64,000 nt of DNA from Sipunculus nudus (GCA_026874595.1 CM049316.1:23709839-23773838); one strand, 5' to 3'; counted from the stretch's first letter, positions 10,993-24,771 are shown. A program made the numbers and translations. The notes: generated by a model from the letters alone, not told the origin.

Positions 10993-13355
10993 CAGTGCCG
11001 CGCCTGAGCAAATCACCATGAGTTCAAAATCACCAGATGTATCCTTATTAGAGTTCTAATTACAACATCAATGATATAATTAAACATCAAAGATCTAGTT
11101 TGAAAACATTGCTTCTGTCGAAACAGTTAATGCTATTATACTCAATTGTTATGTTTGTTACCCAGACAAAGACAAAAAAAATTATATAAATGGTTTGTTA
11201 CGTTTCGTCAAATGAAATAAATGGGGGAAGTATTTCCCAAACATAAGATAATTGTTAGGTTCGATGGGATTTAAAAAATAAGTCATATATTAGATGCTAT
11301 ATATTAATGATTCATGGTTAGTATAATTAATAACACATTCACTAAATAATGAGCAACGCACAGCCCTTGGTCTAATATTGCGGACGAATGTAAAATTACG
11401 CGGAACTGTTTATATCCTGGTCACGCGGGCAAATTGTATAGCGAGAAATGAAAAGTAGGTAAATCATACCGTAATACACTTGTCATTAAGGTAAAAAATA
11501 ATAACAATTATTATTTAACAAAGAAATAACACTGAAAACTAGGGAATAAATTTTTATTGGTTGTCCTTGCGGATCCGCGTTTAGGGAGATCCCGTGAATA
11601 TGACTGCTATGACGAATTCACCACATAAAAACACAAAAAAAAATGAATTGCTTGTAAATACTGTTACGGGGTGACATTGTTACAGGTGCTCTATTATGTG
11701 ACACGTAACTCGTGTTTTTATTGCATTTTATGTTTAATCCGTACTGGTTGAACTCTTGTTGTCATGTGGGTCTTGAGCTTTCACGCTTGGTCGTGGGTCA
11801 CGTTATGAGCCTGGTATGTGTAGATACACAGCGATGTCTTTCTAGAGAATTCCTGAAACGCGTATTTACTGTGGAGTAGGGTCCTTATAGACTGTTCAAG
11901 AAGTGGAAAAATCCCGGGTTGGGTTGTGAAGGTATATTAAGGGGCTGTTTTTTATAACCAGAGAGCAGAGCAGATACCAGCGGACGCAGAAGTGTGTGTC
12001 AGATTCTAAGACCTTATCCGACGAATGCGGCAATTATACATTTTCAAAAATTTTCTCCTGGATTTTCCCTTAATTTATTTGTCTTCGTAATAATACCAAA
12101 AAAGTGGGAAAAGTGGAAGTGGGACTGAATGTGAACATACTGCAAGAAAACAAATATCTAAAGGAAGGAAATCATACAGAAATATCGAAAGAGAACAGAA
12201 AGCAGGACATAAAAGTGAAATGTGTAACATGGGCCGTAATGCTCAGGTGAATTTGACATACAGGTGATGTATGTATTAATTATTGTCGTAATCTTAGCAT
12301 TTTTCGTAGCATTGAACAAAAGATGAAAGGAATCCCAGAATGGTCATGATCTGGCTGTTTGTCCAATGGACTTAAATAAAAGGATGCAACGACTTAATTC
12401 CAAGAAGATTTTAGTAAGGACTCCCTAGAACTCCATGTGTAGCTGCTACGATTTGTATCCATCTGGTGCTTAACTCTCAGAAGATTTGTCAGAGTGCCCT
12501 CAATTAGGTCTTTTAAAAGATTTTATAGGGCCTCCTGGAGCTTAATTATGTTATGTCCACCTGCTACCATTTGTGTCTGTGACTCATAAGATGCTTAAAT
12601 CATGTTCTGTCACATAACTCGCAGAATGTAGTCAAAATGACCTTATTTTGGTTGTCCAAGGAGATAAAACACAGAATATAGGGCATCAAGGGCTAATCTC
12701 TAACTGCTGCAAATTATCCATACAGAAACCATAATAGATATTAAGAAGACTGAATTTAGGATCTTAAAGGTTGATGTTGTAAAGGATTAAGGGCACTTTA
12801 ATATAGTAAAGATAGTAATTTTTTTCACATAAAATATTTTTTTTAATATTTTTTTTTTTTTCATTTTCATGTTACCATGCATTGATACACATCTTGAATA
12901 TAAAAACAAAAAGAAGCAAAAAAAAAAAAAAAAACGGAATGTTTGAAGGAACAGAGCCTTTAGAAAGGCTCTCCATCCGGTCTTCTCCCGCTATGGTAAT
13001 TTTTATTCAATTTCCTAACTTCATACATATCTCTTTTACACAATTTTTTGCTTTGCTCACATACTGGAAAGATTAGAACGCTGGAGTAAGGCAATCATTA
13101 AACAGTTAAAATGAAACCTTTTCTGTTCTTTTGCTTTTATGCCATTTTTTAAAGGTATAAACAAATTAATAAGGCAATATTTAACTTTGTCGCCTGTTAA
13201 GACGGAGTATTGTTCACACGGGTTATAATTCATTAAAATACAAATGACTGACTGGACAGACGAATATTAATTCTATAGGTCAAACTATTGTTGCGGCAGT
13301 GTAGTAACACATTGTATTAATGATTTAGGGATTCCTTCTTAACAATGATAATCTA

Positions 13356-13417
<62 letters not shown>

Positions 13418-15127
13418 CTTGGTTTTCATGAAAAGAAAAGTATGAATGTTAAATGTGTGTACCTTGGGCTCCTTTTTGTCTGGTTCTCATCTCCTTTGTT
13501 CATTAAACGGAAAAGCGCTCGCTGATGAAAGCAGAATTATGTGTACATGTTTGCAGCGCTAGAATTTAAAACCTTTACTTCCTTTTAACTGGGGAAAATT
13601 CCTTTAGAGGCGTTAAATTAATACGGGATGGGGAGCAATTGGGATTACAGGGGACTCGCTTGATCGCTACGGCAGAACATGTTTCTGGCCATGATCTAAA
13701 CAGGCCTGTGAGCTCGAAATGCATGAAAATCCCCAAAGCGCCTCCTGAAAAAGCGATACAGGAGTGGAGGACCTTAAAGCACAATCGAAATGGTGGCACC
13801 TAATGAGGAAATAATTAAATGATTAATTATCCAGCTGATTAGGAAATAATCCCGCAAAAGAAAACGAACTTGTTCCAGGAGAGCGCACCAACAATAAGTA
13901 TTCGGAATTCGGAGAGTCAAATCGTAGAAGAAACAGGTAAACCTTTCTGTAGAAAAACCCAACTGAGTATTAATTGAATAGATTAGTTAAAAAATTACCA
14001 GCAGGTGGCAGTACTTATTCCAGGTGTAGCAATTTAACCAAGTGAACAACCGACGACTCGTACGCATTACCGACTGACCAGTTTGTCTGGAAAGTTCAAG
14101 CAAAAATATTCTATCACAGACAAACGACAGTTATTGAGTCTTCGTGAAGTGTTTTCTTCTTTTGAAATTCCCAGCACAAACCAAATGTTTTGTAGTGCTA
14201 GGCATGGCTATGAACTGCTATGTACATTTACGTGAGATTATATATCTCCCCCGTCCCCCCCCCCCCCCCCACCCACCCCCACCCCCCCGTTAGACGGCCC
14301 TCATTCGACACAGGGGGCAGGATCCCGAAGCAATCGTTTTAGTCAAAAAATACGTGAAGGGCTGAAAACAATAAACTAAGATAACTCGAACAATTAGTGA
14401 ATTCTCCTTTTTCGTGAACTCGGCGAAATATTCGTTTAATTTAACGAATGATGCAGACCTTTCGTCAGGGTTTCGTTCAGACCTCAATGAAATACGGCAT
14501 CGACTTAAACACCATAAATTTAATGTATGTTTCCTTTTTCTTTTTTACAAGATCTTTATACTATATACTAAAATTATTTTAAGTGGCTGATATAGACCTT
14601 GTCTATTTAACTAGCGACACCTTTTGGCGATAATTAGCATCTATGGTTCGGGGTTGTTCACGTGGACGGCAGTCAGCGGGGCAAACGGTTGTGTTTTAGG
14701 CCCTGTTACATTAACATGACTGAACACCGACATCACCCATTATTAACCGAAGTCCAACATGAAACAACAACAGTGAGTTGCAATATGAGATAAAACAAGG
14801 ACGGGGCCTTATTTAATGTTATATTGAACTTGTATTATATATTCGGTGGTACTCATGGAGAAGAGGGGGGATGAAATCGAACATTTTGTAGTCTTATCGT
14901 TATCTTATTCGTTAGTTGGTCTTTAAGGAGAAGCAAACGAGAAAACAACGAGTGTACCTCTAAACCTTTCGTTGTTGTTTCGTTACTGGGGTCTGCATTT
15001 TAAAGGTGCATATTCACCTGCCCTTTGAAAGCGAATCTATATAATTTCTGGTTTCCTCTGTGTATTTATTAATGATCTAAGGGTAATTCTGGTTGTGAAA
15101 AGATCTTATAAGGCCTCCGTTAAGAGT
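10993..15127. other. Intergenic, AT-rich
   Basis: Apart from the LTR-like stretch at 11661 and the TA tract at 13361-13413, this region has a poly-C tract near 14251-14289 and only short random frames. I see no gene that can be supported. Confidence 0.5.
11661..12010 (+). mobile_element. Possible solo Gypsy-like LTR
   Basis: The stretch starts TGTTACGGGGTGAC, like the 5' end of many Ty3/Gypsy LTRs, and carries a TATA-like 'ggtatattaaggggc' about 270 bp in, followed by a GC-richer 'agagcagagcagatacca'. No second LTR, primer-binding site or pol frame is visible, and the 3' boundary is uncertain. It could equally be a stray promoter-like region. Confidence 0.3.
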
Positions 15128-15450
15128 GTTTGAACTTGTTTCTCAACAACATGTTTGTAAACACAGCAATGTTGACAAACGAGAAAAACATGTTACCTAA
15201 GGTGGTAGTTTGCATATACTTGTATGTAGAGGTAGAAAGGTCATTTGTTCCAAAACGCCATTTGCAAAGCTCTGGCTTATCTGACTTGCCGCCAGATGCC
15301 CTTGTTGAATTTGTTTTAAATACTTTGACGGGCCCCTACATATGATATTATAAACACGTTGATATAAACAAAACAAGCAGCCTGTGTGCGGGGATATCCA
15401 TGTTTTCTGGCCTATTATTATAAAAGCTCCAAGGTATCAGATAGGTGATT
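15128..15450 (+). repeat. Dispersed repeat, copy 1 (partner 22985-23290)
   Basis: Shares with 22985-23290, in the same orientation, an ordered series of blocks: 'agaaaaacatgttacctaag' versus 'agataaaatatgtaacctca', then 'agaggtagaaaggtcatttg' versus 'gaagctgaaaggtcacttg', then 'aaaacaagcagcctgtgtg', then 'ccatgttttctggcct' followed by an 'ataaaag' stretch. The end of both copies looks promoter-like (TATTATAAAAGC here). One copy sits in intron 1 of the minus-strand secreted-protein gene. Confidence 0.6.
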
Positions 15451-16619
15451 GGGCCTCTTTAAGTAACGAAAAATCGTTAATTCCTTTCTTAAGCATTTCT
15501 AGGAAGGATCTAGGAAGCATCTAATGCCAATATTCCTATGCTCTTCTGAAACAGGTGCTAATTTTGAAAGATTATAATTACTTCGGGGCTGCGGATTAAA
15601 AAAAAAGAGGAAGAGTGACTTTCCAATAATTATTTCCTAGACATGCACTTTGCCTGGCTTTTTTTTTAATGTTCATACTTACGATTGGAATCCCTTTACG
15701 TGTTCAGATAACTTCATTAAAGCTATACAAAGTTTTCCTTTAGTTGCAAAGGGGAAGCCTCTGTAGGTGCCCAACTACAAAATCATGTTAACCCATCACA
15801 ACTAACTGTATACTTTATGTTAAAAAATGTTAATGCTGACGCTTAAGACAAGCCAAGGGAACACTTTAGTTGAGGAGGGGCTTACAGGAGATGATACTGT
15901 AAAGTGACTTATTTTTGTCAGTCTCAAAATACGTAACTTTCAAAACTCCACATCTAGGCCTATCACATTAAAAAGCAAAATCAAAATCGGCCAAGAAATA
16001 AAAGAGAAGCATTTTTTGGTGATCCATCATTGGTGGATTTCAAAATTTTGTGAAGCAGCTGAAAAGACATCACAGCGCTAATTGATAAAACAAACACAAG
16101 TAAGATCAGTCGAGAATAAAGGAGAAGAATTATTTCCTAATTGTGGACGGTCGCCGGAGCAAAGGACAAACTCCATGGCATAAGCCTATCGAGCTTATGG
16201 CACGGATGAACTAACATGAAAGGGGCCCATTTCAATGTCTGGCGTGTATAAAACAATGGTAATACATTGAACTTTTTATATAAATTAGCCAAGCAAAAAT
16301 TGTGCCGTTCCCACTGTGCACAAGCTGTCCGTTTCTTTTATTCATGTGTTTATACCAAATGTGAGGACCCGTTAAAATGTCCGCCAATCGTGATCTAAAC
16401 AAGGCCACCTAGTGACAAACTATACGAAACAGAGGTTTGAAAATGGAAGAGGAAGACATTGTTTGATTAACGTGCGTCAACAGCTACCTCCGGTCATTTT
16501 TATTCTGTTTTTTTACCATGGGCCCGTGTACCGTGTTTACTAACAGACTCTACATATACCTGCTCATCCATCCATCACAGAGGCGTTATAAGAACTCTTC
16601 TGCGCAGAAGTTTATAACT

Positions 16620-17210
16620 GTGTACCCTGAGTAGCCCAGAAATTAGCCGTGACAATCCGGCACAGTAGGCAATGATAATTGGGCTGATAAGCCTACTTGA
16701 GTAGTGATATATGCAACATCGAGGAATTCATAGCAGAAGTCTTCGATCATGTTGCAATCATATCGTGGGAAACGGCCCCTAATGATAACATTATGCTACC
16801 AATGATATTTAAAAAAAAACAACAGAATACGTGTGAACTCACTACCCGAACTGAAACCCCGTCTCTATGGTAACGAGTCATTTCCTTTTCAAGTTGGTCT
16901 AGTTACCCGTGCGAGCCATGCCTGTATTCATGCAGTCAGAAATTCAACAACATGTGACGGGGTTAACCAATATGCTGAGTCAAAACGGAAGTTTTCCCGC
17001 ACATGTTTGGTGTTGTTTGAAAGTACACTTAAAATGTTAACCATTAGTCTGATTCATGTCAATTGACTGTACCTGTAGGCCATGAGGCGGTAAAAATTAA
17101 GAAAATATTTGCATCTTCATAGGGCCTTACAATGCGATCCTCAGACCTAGATGTAAAGACACTCTGGCAGTCAGTTATATGGTTGTCATGTCAGAGGGCC
17201 GATATGGCGC
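16620..17210 (-). repeat. Inverted duplicated block B, uninterrupted copy
   Basis: Read on the minus strand, this block matches 36930-37111 followed by 39925-40320 on the plus strand. Shared landmarks in order are 'ctgaggatcgcatt', 'ggcc(c)tatgaagatgcaaatattttc', 'catggcctaca', 'gttaacatttt', 'tgaatttctgactgcatgaa', 'catggagacgg/catagagacgg' and 'gtaggcttatcagcccaatt'. The plus-strand partner is split by a 2.8-kb insertion, so this copy represents the empty site. Confidence 0.7.
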
Positions 17211-18539
17211 TATCAAGAAATCACATACATTTAACACATAAGGCAGGTAAATAGCTGCCTTAAATGATAAACAGAATATTGAAGGTTTAAATTAATTCAC
17301 TGAAAGTGACTGATCGCAATTTAAACTTACATTTCTATCTTATTGTCAATGGTGTTAATGGAATGGGCTGCATTATTTTCATTTAGTGATCCAATGGTAT
17401 TTGTCAAGAAACGTTAAACCTTAAGACAAAGAAGAGTCCGACTCTCATGGTGATCAAAAGAATGGTTTCACATAATGGCTCGCAGAACATAGATCTTTGT
17501 AAACTAATTTGAGTTTTCGAAGAAGATTTTACCAGGCCCGTCTAATTTTTAAGCAAGAATGTTTTCTAGCTCTTCCAGTTACGATTTGTGCTCTGCTATA
17601 GGACGGTCCGACGGGAAATCAATGGACAAAGACCCATCGCTGAAGCTCATCATGGCTGAAAGTCAGAAAAGCTCATAACCGTGTATTATATTTCTAGAAA
17701 ATAATTAAGCATTGCATGATCAAGTTAGTAGACAGAAATCATTTTGATTCAGTATTTTAAACTTCAACATCTTATTGTATTTTTTTAATCACGATTACTT
17801 GCTTTTTTCTGCGATAAAAAATGCAGTGGTGTTTTTTTAATCGTGCTTTTTTTAACTTGTGTAGTTGTTACGGTTCAAATGAACGCTTGTTATGAGCTTG
17901 TAGTATAGAGGAGAGATAAAACACATGCAGTCCTTACCCTTGAGATTACAAATGATCTGTTCTTTGTTTCAAAACTGAAATGTGATATATTTCAGTGTAA
18001 TAAAGTTTGTTTAAATAAGTTTTAACTAGTTTTATAATGTTTTAGGAAAACCTGCGTGAAAACGCTCAAATATATTCATATAAGATATCTTTATGCTAAT
18101 TAGCCTTCTCCTCCATTTTATTATTGGTTCTGTCAATAATATAATTATGTAAGTACGCTTGTTACGAAAATGTTGCAGTGATTTAAAGTTTACATTTTTA
18201 TATTAATCGGGTTTTTACACGATCATATAGTTCATTGTATGAAAGTGAATACGATTTTGGTGTTCCCTTTAAAAATAAAATAATGCTTACAAAATTAAAT
18301 ATTACAATGAAGGACTTTTGTGACAATTCTCATCTACAGTTAGGGACTTGTGGGGCCATTCCCATCTCGTCTAATTTGACGACTTCTTTGCCTCTTACTT
18401 CTCGTCCTCATGCCAGCAATATGAATACAAAAATATCCTAATACCGTTGTTTGTATTTAGAAATGATAGAACAGTTTTTATTCCCATTATGTGCTTGTAC
18501 TCTTTCTATTTTTAACCAGTATAAAGGGGATATTTATAG

Positions 18540-18574
18540 GATTTTACGAGATTAATTTTCTATCAGTATACGGG

Positions 18575-18608
<34 letters not shown>

Positions 18609-19400
18609 GGGGGGGGGGCTTTCTTAGATCCCCCTGATCCCCCCTCTTTTTATCTCCTGCCCGTGTTTTCGCTTTACAGTTTATCAAATCTGTCCTTTGA
18701 TCATAGTAATAACTAGGGGAAAATTTTTTTGACGTGATATTTACTTTTGACCTTGACATAGTTTTCAAGTTCGCACGCTACATAGCATATTCCCTACTAT
18801 CGCCTAATTGTGCCAATGTTGTCGCTAAATCTCCAGTACGCCTGCTTTTTCAAGACTGACTTTAGTGTTCTATTTTTTTACCTTGGCCTTAATGTAGTCG
18901 TGCGCTAAAGGGCCTCATATCTACTATCCACTGATGCGGGCGACCGGTCGGAAGACGGGGTGAGCAGGGTAGGCTTCTCCCCATCACGTGACGATTGTAG
19001 ACCTGATGAATAATCGAACATGGGTCTTCTTCTTTAACCCGCACGATCCATAGAGTCAGTGTCATGGGGTTATAGTACACACAAGGGTTATTTAAAAAGG
19101 GATGATGGAATATATATTATATATATTATATGAATTTTAAATTTTGGGATCGTGACCCTTCACGCATTCACATAACTGATGATTAAAATTAACAAAATAT
19201 GTGACATTTCTTTGATCAATTCCTATCTATAAAATTGTAATTGCATTATTTTAATTGGAAAACATGTTTATTACAAATTAATCTGTTGGTCCACTTTTGT
19301 ATACAATGTTATCAGAAACCGCGGTGCGTATGATTATGTGCTATACCTCATTTTAAAGGTTTCTGTTCTCGCAGTGACCTCACAGATATGAGAATAAATA
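18540..19400 (-). repeat. Inverted duplicated block A
   Basis: The minus strand matches 40840-41870 on the plus strand along its length. Landmarks: 'gaggtcactgcgaaaa/gaggtcactgcgagaa', 'ttggtccac', 'ggaaaacatgt', 'gacctctggtg/gacctgatgaa', 'cgtcacgtgatgg', 'agcctaccctgctcacc', 'ggtcgcccgcat', 'gcgtgcgaac', 'tatcacgtcaaaa' and 'ctggacccgta'. The AT-rich stretches also align, which argues for duplicated chromosomal DNA or a large repeat. It lies just downstream of the minus-strand secreted-protein gene, and includes a poly-T/poly-G tract at 18583-18618. Confidence 0.7.
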
Positions 19401-19806
19401 ATGTACACATGATTTTGAGTGATTTTTGCGTGCTTTTAAAATTGCGTGGAGGTTGCTACCGAAAACAGCCGAACTGCCTTCGGCAAAGACCGGAATGCCG
19501 CCATGGTCGATTAGTGACACAGTCGCAGTGACTTGGACTTGGACTCGACTACAGCACTGGAAAATATAAATCTCGCCCTTATTTAAAAAAAAAGAAGGAA
19601 ATGAATTGTTCTCAGTTGACAGTTAATGTTAGGCTCCTTCCCAACAGCCATCAGTTATAAGGGTCAGTCTGACAGTTGGTCAGTCACCATTTACCTTTAT
19701 ATTACATGAATATTAATAGGAACATATTACGTGCGACATCAAAATAACCAAAATATATGGTCCAATAAACAGAAAACCAAACCAACAAATAATTAATTTA
19801 TATTGT

Positions 19807-19812
19807 TTTATT
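19807..19812 (-). terminator. Polyadenylation signal of the minus-strand secreted-protein gene
   Basis: AATAAA on the minus strand, 38 bp after the TAA stop at 19851-19853. The paralogue has AATAAA at the same distance. Confidence 0.8.
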
Positions 19813-19850
19813 CATAGAATTTGTCACCTTCTACAATCAGTTCAGGATCC

Positions 19851-20116
19851 TTACAGGTCGCTCATCATCTCTGAAGTAGAAAAAATGGGATTCTAATTAT
19901 TTTAACTGAACAATTTCATTTCTTGTTATGTACAGTTTGATCATTGATAAATAAAATTATATATTATTATTATTACCAAAAAAATGTCTATTGAAAAACA
20001 TTTGAATTATCATTTTCTTATTAATAATTTTCTCATTTGTTCTCAATTAAACTCAAGAGAAATACGTAAAAGTATAAGCCAATGGTATATCATGTAACCC
20101 GGGAATTTATATTAAC

Positions 20117-20156
<40 letters not shown>

Positions 20157-22650
20157 TTATGCAAAGCACATTATTAATTGTTAAATCCAGATAGTGACGT
20201 ACCACACATGACGTCATGGCGGCTAGCCTCGTCATCGATATCTTCAAGATGTTCCTTCATGCCCTCGTAGAAGTCAACAACGACCTGGTCACAGCGGGGG
20301 GCCATGCCAGACTCGAAGCACTGCTCCATTTCGGCGAGCTTGGAACTACAGGTGTAAGAAGGGCTACATTAGACTCAATATAATGAATATTTAAAATTAA
20401 GTAAGTACTTATACAAAACCAATATACAATAAAAGAACTTTCAAAGAATTAATCAGATTTGTTTTAAAAAAGCCCAGTTTAGAAATGAACATCATAGTTT
20501 CAGAAAGAATGCTTCAATTGGAAATCATAGTTGGAATCAATTAAAAAAAAGTAACACTAAAATACAGATATAAATGCGGAGTTTAATGGCTGTAATACCT
20601 CAAATTTCGAACGATTGCACACGGGTAATGAATTATATTTACTCCTTTAATCAAATAAAGTGCAAAACTATATTCAGGAAGGCTATTTTGTATAGTGGTT
20701 ACCTGCACTCATCGTCACCCTTAACGGTCTTCAAGAAGTCGTGGGGACAGATGCCCTGCTGCATGGAGCAGCCAGCCATCTTCTTCATGACGTCACCGAA
20801 ACACTGCTCGTGCTCACCTGTGTGAGTTAAATACAAACCAGTTCCTAAGCCTCGAAATGGAATAACGTTTCCAAATCATATTGAAGTAAACATAGAATAA
20901 GGGTTTTTAACAAAAACCTTAATTGTATCATATTTCTTATGATAAAAGTACCTTGTGTGTACACATGTAATTCATTGGCTTATTCATCATAAAATTAAAG
21001 GGGGCTCGTTGAGCAGCACAGGTACTTTTCTGAATTAGGTCCTTAATATACATACTTGGATTGAGGAGATTTAGTTACGTTTTAATAATCCGGAGAACGA
21101 ATATCGGAAGAGATTATCTGCTTACCCTTGATACAGAACTCGTAGAATTTCTTCATCATGGCGTGCATGAAAATCTTCTTCTGCATGGGTTCACACTCCT
21201 TCATCAGAGCAGACACGTGCTTGGCAGCAGCTGTGATAAACAAGAAAAGGGGAATTTGAAATAAGAACATGTCAACCTTTTCATTGTTAAGAAACCAACA
21301 CTTTAAAGAAACAGAGTTGGAAGGTTCAGCATCATAAATAGTTGTGTTTGCGTTAATCTTATGAAGCTTCACATCTCTGGCGTTTGATAAAGTAAAGTCA
21401 TGAACTGCATGGCACCGCCAGAGGTTCTCATAATCCCATCAGGTGATTCTGAGCAACAATGTCTATTTAAAGGAGAAAAAACTTCAAACAAAGCTCAAGG
21501 TACCAGGCTCCAATATCATAAAGAGCCGTATTTGCGTTGAACTTATGAAGAGCATTTTCTCCGGCCTTTGAAAATGTTATGATTCAAGGAACCAAAGGGA
21601 CGGTCAAAAACCCAAGAAAAACTAATCCTTAAATGATTCCCCGTAAATTATTCTAGCTTAAGGAAAAGAAAGATGAAAACTGTTAGCTAGTACAGAAGAT
21701 GGAGTACGTAGGAAACGGTAAGAATGTTGATACGTCTGTTTCAAAAGTTGTAAGGCTTGAATTATAGGCTAAATTGAGTATATAACAAAAGTTGGTCACA
21801 CCTACCGATATGGGCCTGGACGTTGAAGCACAGATCCTTAGGGTTGAAATCATCCTCCATTATTTTGTCCATCATGCCCTCAGGGGGAGCGATGGTAATC
21901 CAGTTGCCCTTGGCGCACTTGAACTTCATCTTAAATTAATACCATGATAAGTTACACTATTGATCAATAACCTCCCAGTTAATAATGAGTCACTATCCGT
22001 GATATAGGATTTCTGTTTCTGATCATGATTAGCACAGTTTAAAGATGATTTTTCCAGGCAAAAATTATTGATTTCTCAGGCTCCCCGAGACAAAAAAAAA
22101 TTCATTTAGACTTTCAGTTATATTTTGATTTTGTGTTTTAGCCGCTTTGCATTGCTTTTAAGAAATGAAATTTATAGAAAACATGATAAATTTATCCTTA
22201 TTATGCTGCTTTTATGTGTTTAGCGAAACAATTGTTTTATCACGCTGTTTCCTGATCATCGGAACCCTTTTTTTTGCCACTGTTATTTCAAAAATAGGGG
22301 GTTGGGAAACACACTCTCTGGGCCTTAGACATGATACCTAGTACATCAGGACACCAGCATACCTTAGAGTATTGTAATACAACCAAAGGTACATGCACAT
22401 GTGTATATTTAACCTGCAGAAAAACAGTTGGAACAATTTTCCTTTATCAAGTGTTGGATGAAAATGGTTAGCTGATTTTATTAACGTTAATATCGGGTCC
22501 CTCTATGAGGGGATGCCGTCATCTCACCTTGAAGCTATTCATGGCCTTCCTCTTCATTTTCTTCATGACCTTCTTGGACACTTCCGGTTTGGAGCAGTCC
22601 ATTTGGGCGGCGGCGATGGCCACAACGCAGGCGAGAATGAGGATCTTCAT
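19851..22650 (-). CDS. Secreted Cys/Met-rich protein, paralogue 1 (unrecognised family)
   Basis: Six coding exons: 22528-22650, 21806-21929, 21126-21230, 20703-20817, 20203-20345, 19851-19870. All have GT-AG introns and phases 0, 1, 1, 2, 1, giving 209 residues. The start ATG is the first base after the acceptor CCTAG. The N-terminus MKILILACVVAIAAA is a clear signal peptide, followed by QMDCSKPEVSKKVMKKMKR. The mature part has 12 cysteines spread over all exons except the last, many Met and Lys, and a mainly helical look (KIFMHAMMKKFYEFC; RCDQVVVDFYEGMKE). No enzyme motif, second membrane segment or known fold is visible. Six disulphides are plausible for an extracellular protein. The paralogue at 27990-33478 has identical exon phases and nearly identical exon sizes. 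Introns hold (TA)n tracts and dispersed repeats. I do not recognise the function. Confidence 0.9.
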
Positions 22651-22720
22651 CTAGGTGATAGCAAAATATTCTTTATACGTTCATTATACACGGTATCCTT
22701 GACTGGAATATCCTATGACT

Positions 22721-22723
<3 letters not shown>

Positions 22724-22799
<76 letters not shown>
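22724..22799. repeat. (TA)n followed by (GA)n microsatellite
   Basis: TA run 22724-22761 joined to GA run 22762-22799, in intron 1 of paralogue 1. Confidence 0.95.
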
Positions 22800-22801
<2 letters not shown>

Positions 22802-22984
22802 CAATAGGTTTAAGTTTATTTTCCATGGAACTTGATGAAACTTATGATTCAAGCCTGATAATCACCTGTTTTTTTTTTCGACAAAATGTATGGGATTTTA
22901 GACTTACTTTGCGTACATGGTCATAAACTGTAGGTAATTCCTGTTCAGAAAAGTTCCTATAACACATCTATAACAGATGTATAA

Positions 22985-23290
22985 ACTTGTTTATCTACCA
23001 GCTGTAAGTGAACAATGGTACATGCGCCAGTGTTGACAACCAGATAAAATATGTAACCTCAGATGGTTGACTGCATATGTCTGGAAGCTGAAAGGTCACT
23101 TGTTGCAAAACACCAATTGCAAAACTGCTGTTTTGTCTGACTTGCCAACAGATGCTTGTTTAATGTGCTGGGCTATTTTGTCAGGCAACACCACATGTTA
23201 GAATCACATGGAATTAAACAAAACAAACAGCCCGTCTGTGGTTTGAACACCATTTTCTGGCCTTTTTTTTATAAAAGGTTCAACGTATTT
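22985..23290 (+). repeat. Dispersed repeat, copy 2 (partner 15128-15450)
   Basis: Direct-orientation partner of the repeat at 15128. It lies in intron 1 of the minus-strand gene and opposes its transcription. It ends in 'ggccttttttttataaaagg', a TATA-like stretch also present at the end of copy 1. Confidence 0.6.
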
Positions 23291-24323
23291 TATTTCGTTG
23301 ATAGTTGTCAGATATCCAAATATGCTACGTTTAGCATTATACGTTTCAATTTTTATGATCATTTCTTTCTGTTTTGTGGTGCTGGTACCTGGAGAATTTT
23401 TTTTTTCTGACGATGTGTACTCTTACGCCTGAGGTCGTTTCTGCTCGAAACGAATCTCTTCCTGGTAGGCACAGTTGGATAGCTTGGAATACTTGTCTCA
23501 GCTATCAATTTTTAAAAATAAAAATTTGTAACATTTCAAGAAAACATCTTCTTTTTATATTTCACGTATGCCTACAAACTATTACTTATTCACAAAACAC
23601 CCATGTTCATATTATTACCTTGAAGCAATTCTGATCCAACATATTTGACCTGACAGCACTACCCTCTGCACTTAATTTTTACCTACGCCGCGGTGCATTA
23701 TGGGTGCATTATTGTGACGCCTTAAATGGGAAACCGAACCCTTGATTGAGATTCCGGGTCTGCGCAGGGTGGACGATATGAGAACTAGTATTTAGATTCA
23801 CAGTAATAAAATGTTGTGATGGATGTGTTCCTCTAGGATGACATTGGCAGAATAACAGTTGGTCAAATATATTCCTGACAAAAAATCTACTCATATCTCA
23901 CTATTTACCTGTTACACATATTGCCTGGTTTCCGTGTTATTAAAAACCTTTCATTTTCAGTCATTTTATGACAATTTACGCATATCTAGAAATGACAGAT
24001 TGGACACACATTAAATTAAACACACACACATATATATATATAATACCTCTAGTCCATCCTGCTATATCATAGACACATTTTCCGTACCCGTTATCAATAC
24101 CGTTTATCTGACATCTCCACCAACCTACCTAACCTTATATCAGTTTCTGTGTATAATAAAAAAAATATTTAAATCGTGTTAGTCCTCTTACCAAAATGCA
24201 GTTGTTGTGAATATCAGCCGACTGTTTACAATATCTATTATAAAAATGTTTATTCCATATAAAATTATTATTTCTTAAATTGTTTTAAACTGATATCTCA
24301 TGGAAAGTATAAAAACCCCTTAC

Positions 24324-24355
24324 CTTTAATCTGTTGTGAGTCGTCAGATGAACTG
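24324..24355 (-). other. Non-coding 5' UTR exon 1 of paralogue 1
   Basis: The transcript start is inferred at TCAGTTC (24356-24350, minus), about 30 bp after the TATA box. The exon ends ...CAGATTAAAG, with donor GTAAGG at 24323. The matching sequence in paralogue 2 ends ...CAGATTCAAG with donor GTAAGT. It carries no ATG, so translation starts in exon 2. Confidence 0.75.
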
Positions 24356-24375
24356 ATGAATCTAGTCTGACCGGC

Positions 24376-24440
24376 CCCCTTATATAGTCTTCACACGCTG
24401 CTGGGCGGTCATTGGCCAGGCAGCTGGTCAATCGGTCAGC
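24376..24440 (-). promoter_or_regulatory. Core promoter of paralogue 1 (CCAAT, TATA, Inr)
   Basis: The minus strand reads CAGCTGCCTGGCCAATGACC, then TATATAAGG (24386-24378), then an initiator TCAGTTC (24356-24350). The CCAAT motif is at 24415-24411. The same elements with the same spacing occur at 27303-27376 for the divergent paralogue. The nearly unchanged promoter beside more diverged introns suggests it is under constraint. Confidence 0.85.
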
Positions 24441-24771
24441 TGACGACTGAGCAGGGTAAAAGCTAATCAAATACATTAAAGTTTAATCAGTCCGGGAATT
24501 GCTCATTCTATGAATTTAAATTAAATCTGTCTAAATATATCAATTTGAATATCGTCAGCAACTCCATAAATTTGTTTGATCACCTTATGAATCCTATAAA
24601 TGTAGGCCTAAGCTGTGATGGATTAGATATTAGCTTGACTGTGTAAAACATCTGAGTAAATAATTAAAATCGTATAACTTTCTTATTGATTATTCAGTAT
24701 TCAAGTAAAATTAAAGATTAGTTCGAAACTATATTAATACTATGGATTTTTTTTATTAATATATATATAAA

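Noticed and set aside
11661-12010. A complete LTR retrotransposon
   Set aside because: Only one LTR-like stretch is seen, with no partner repeat and no gag or pol frame nearby, so only a possible solo LTR is reported.
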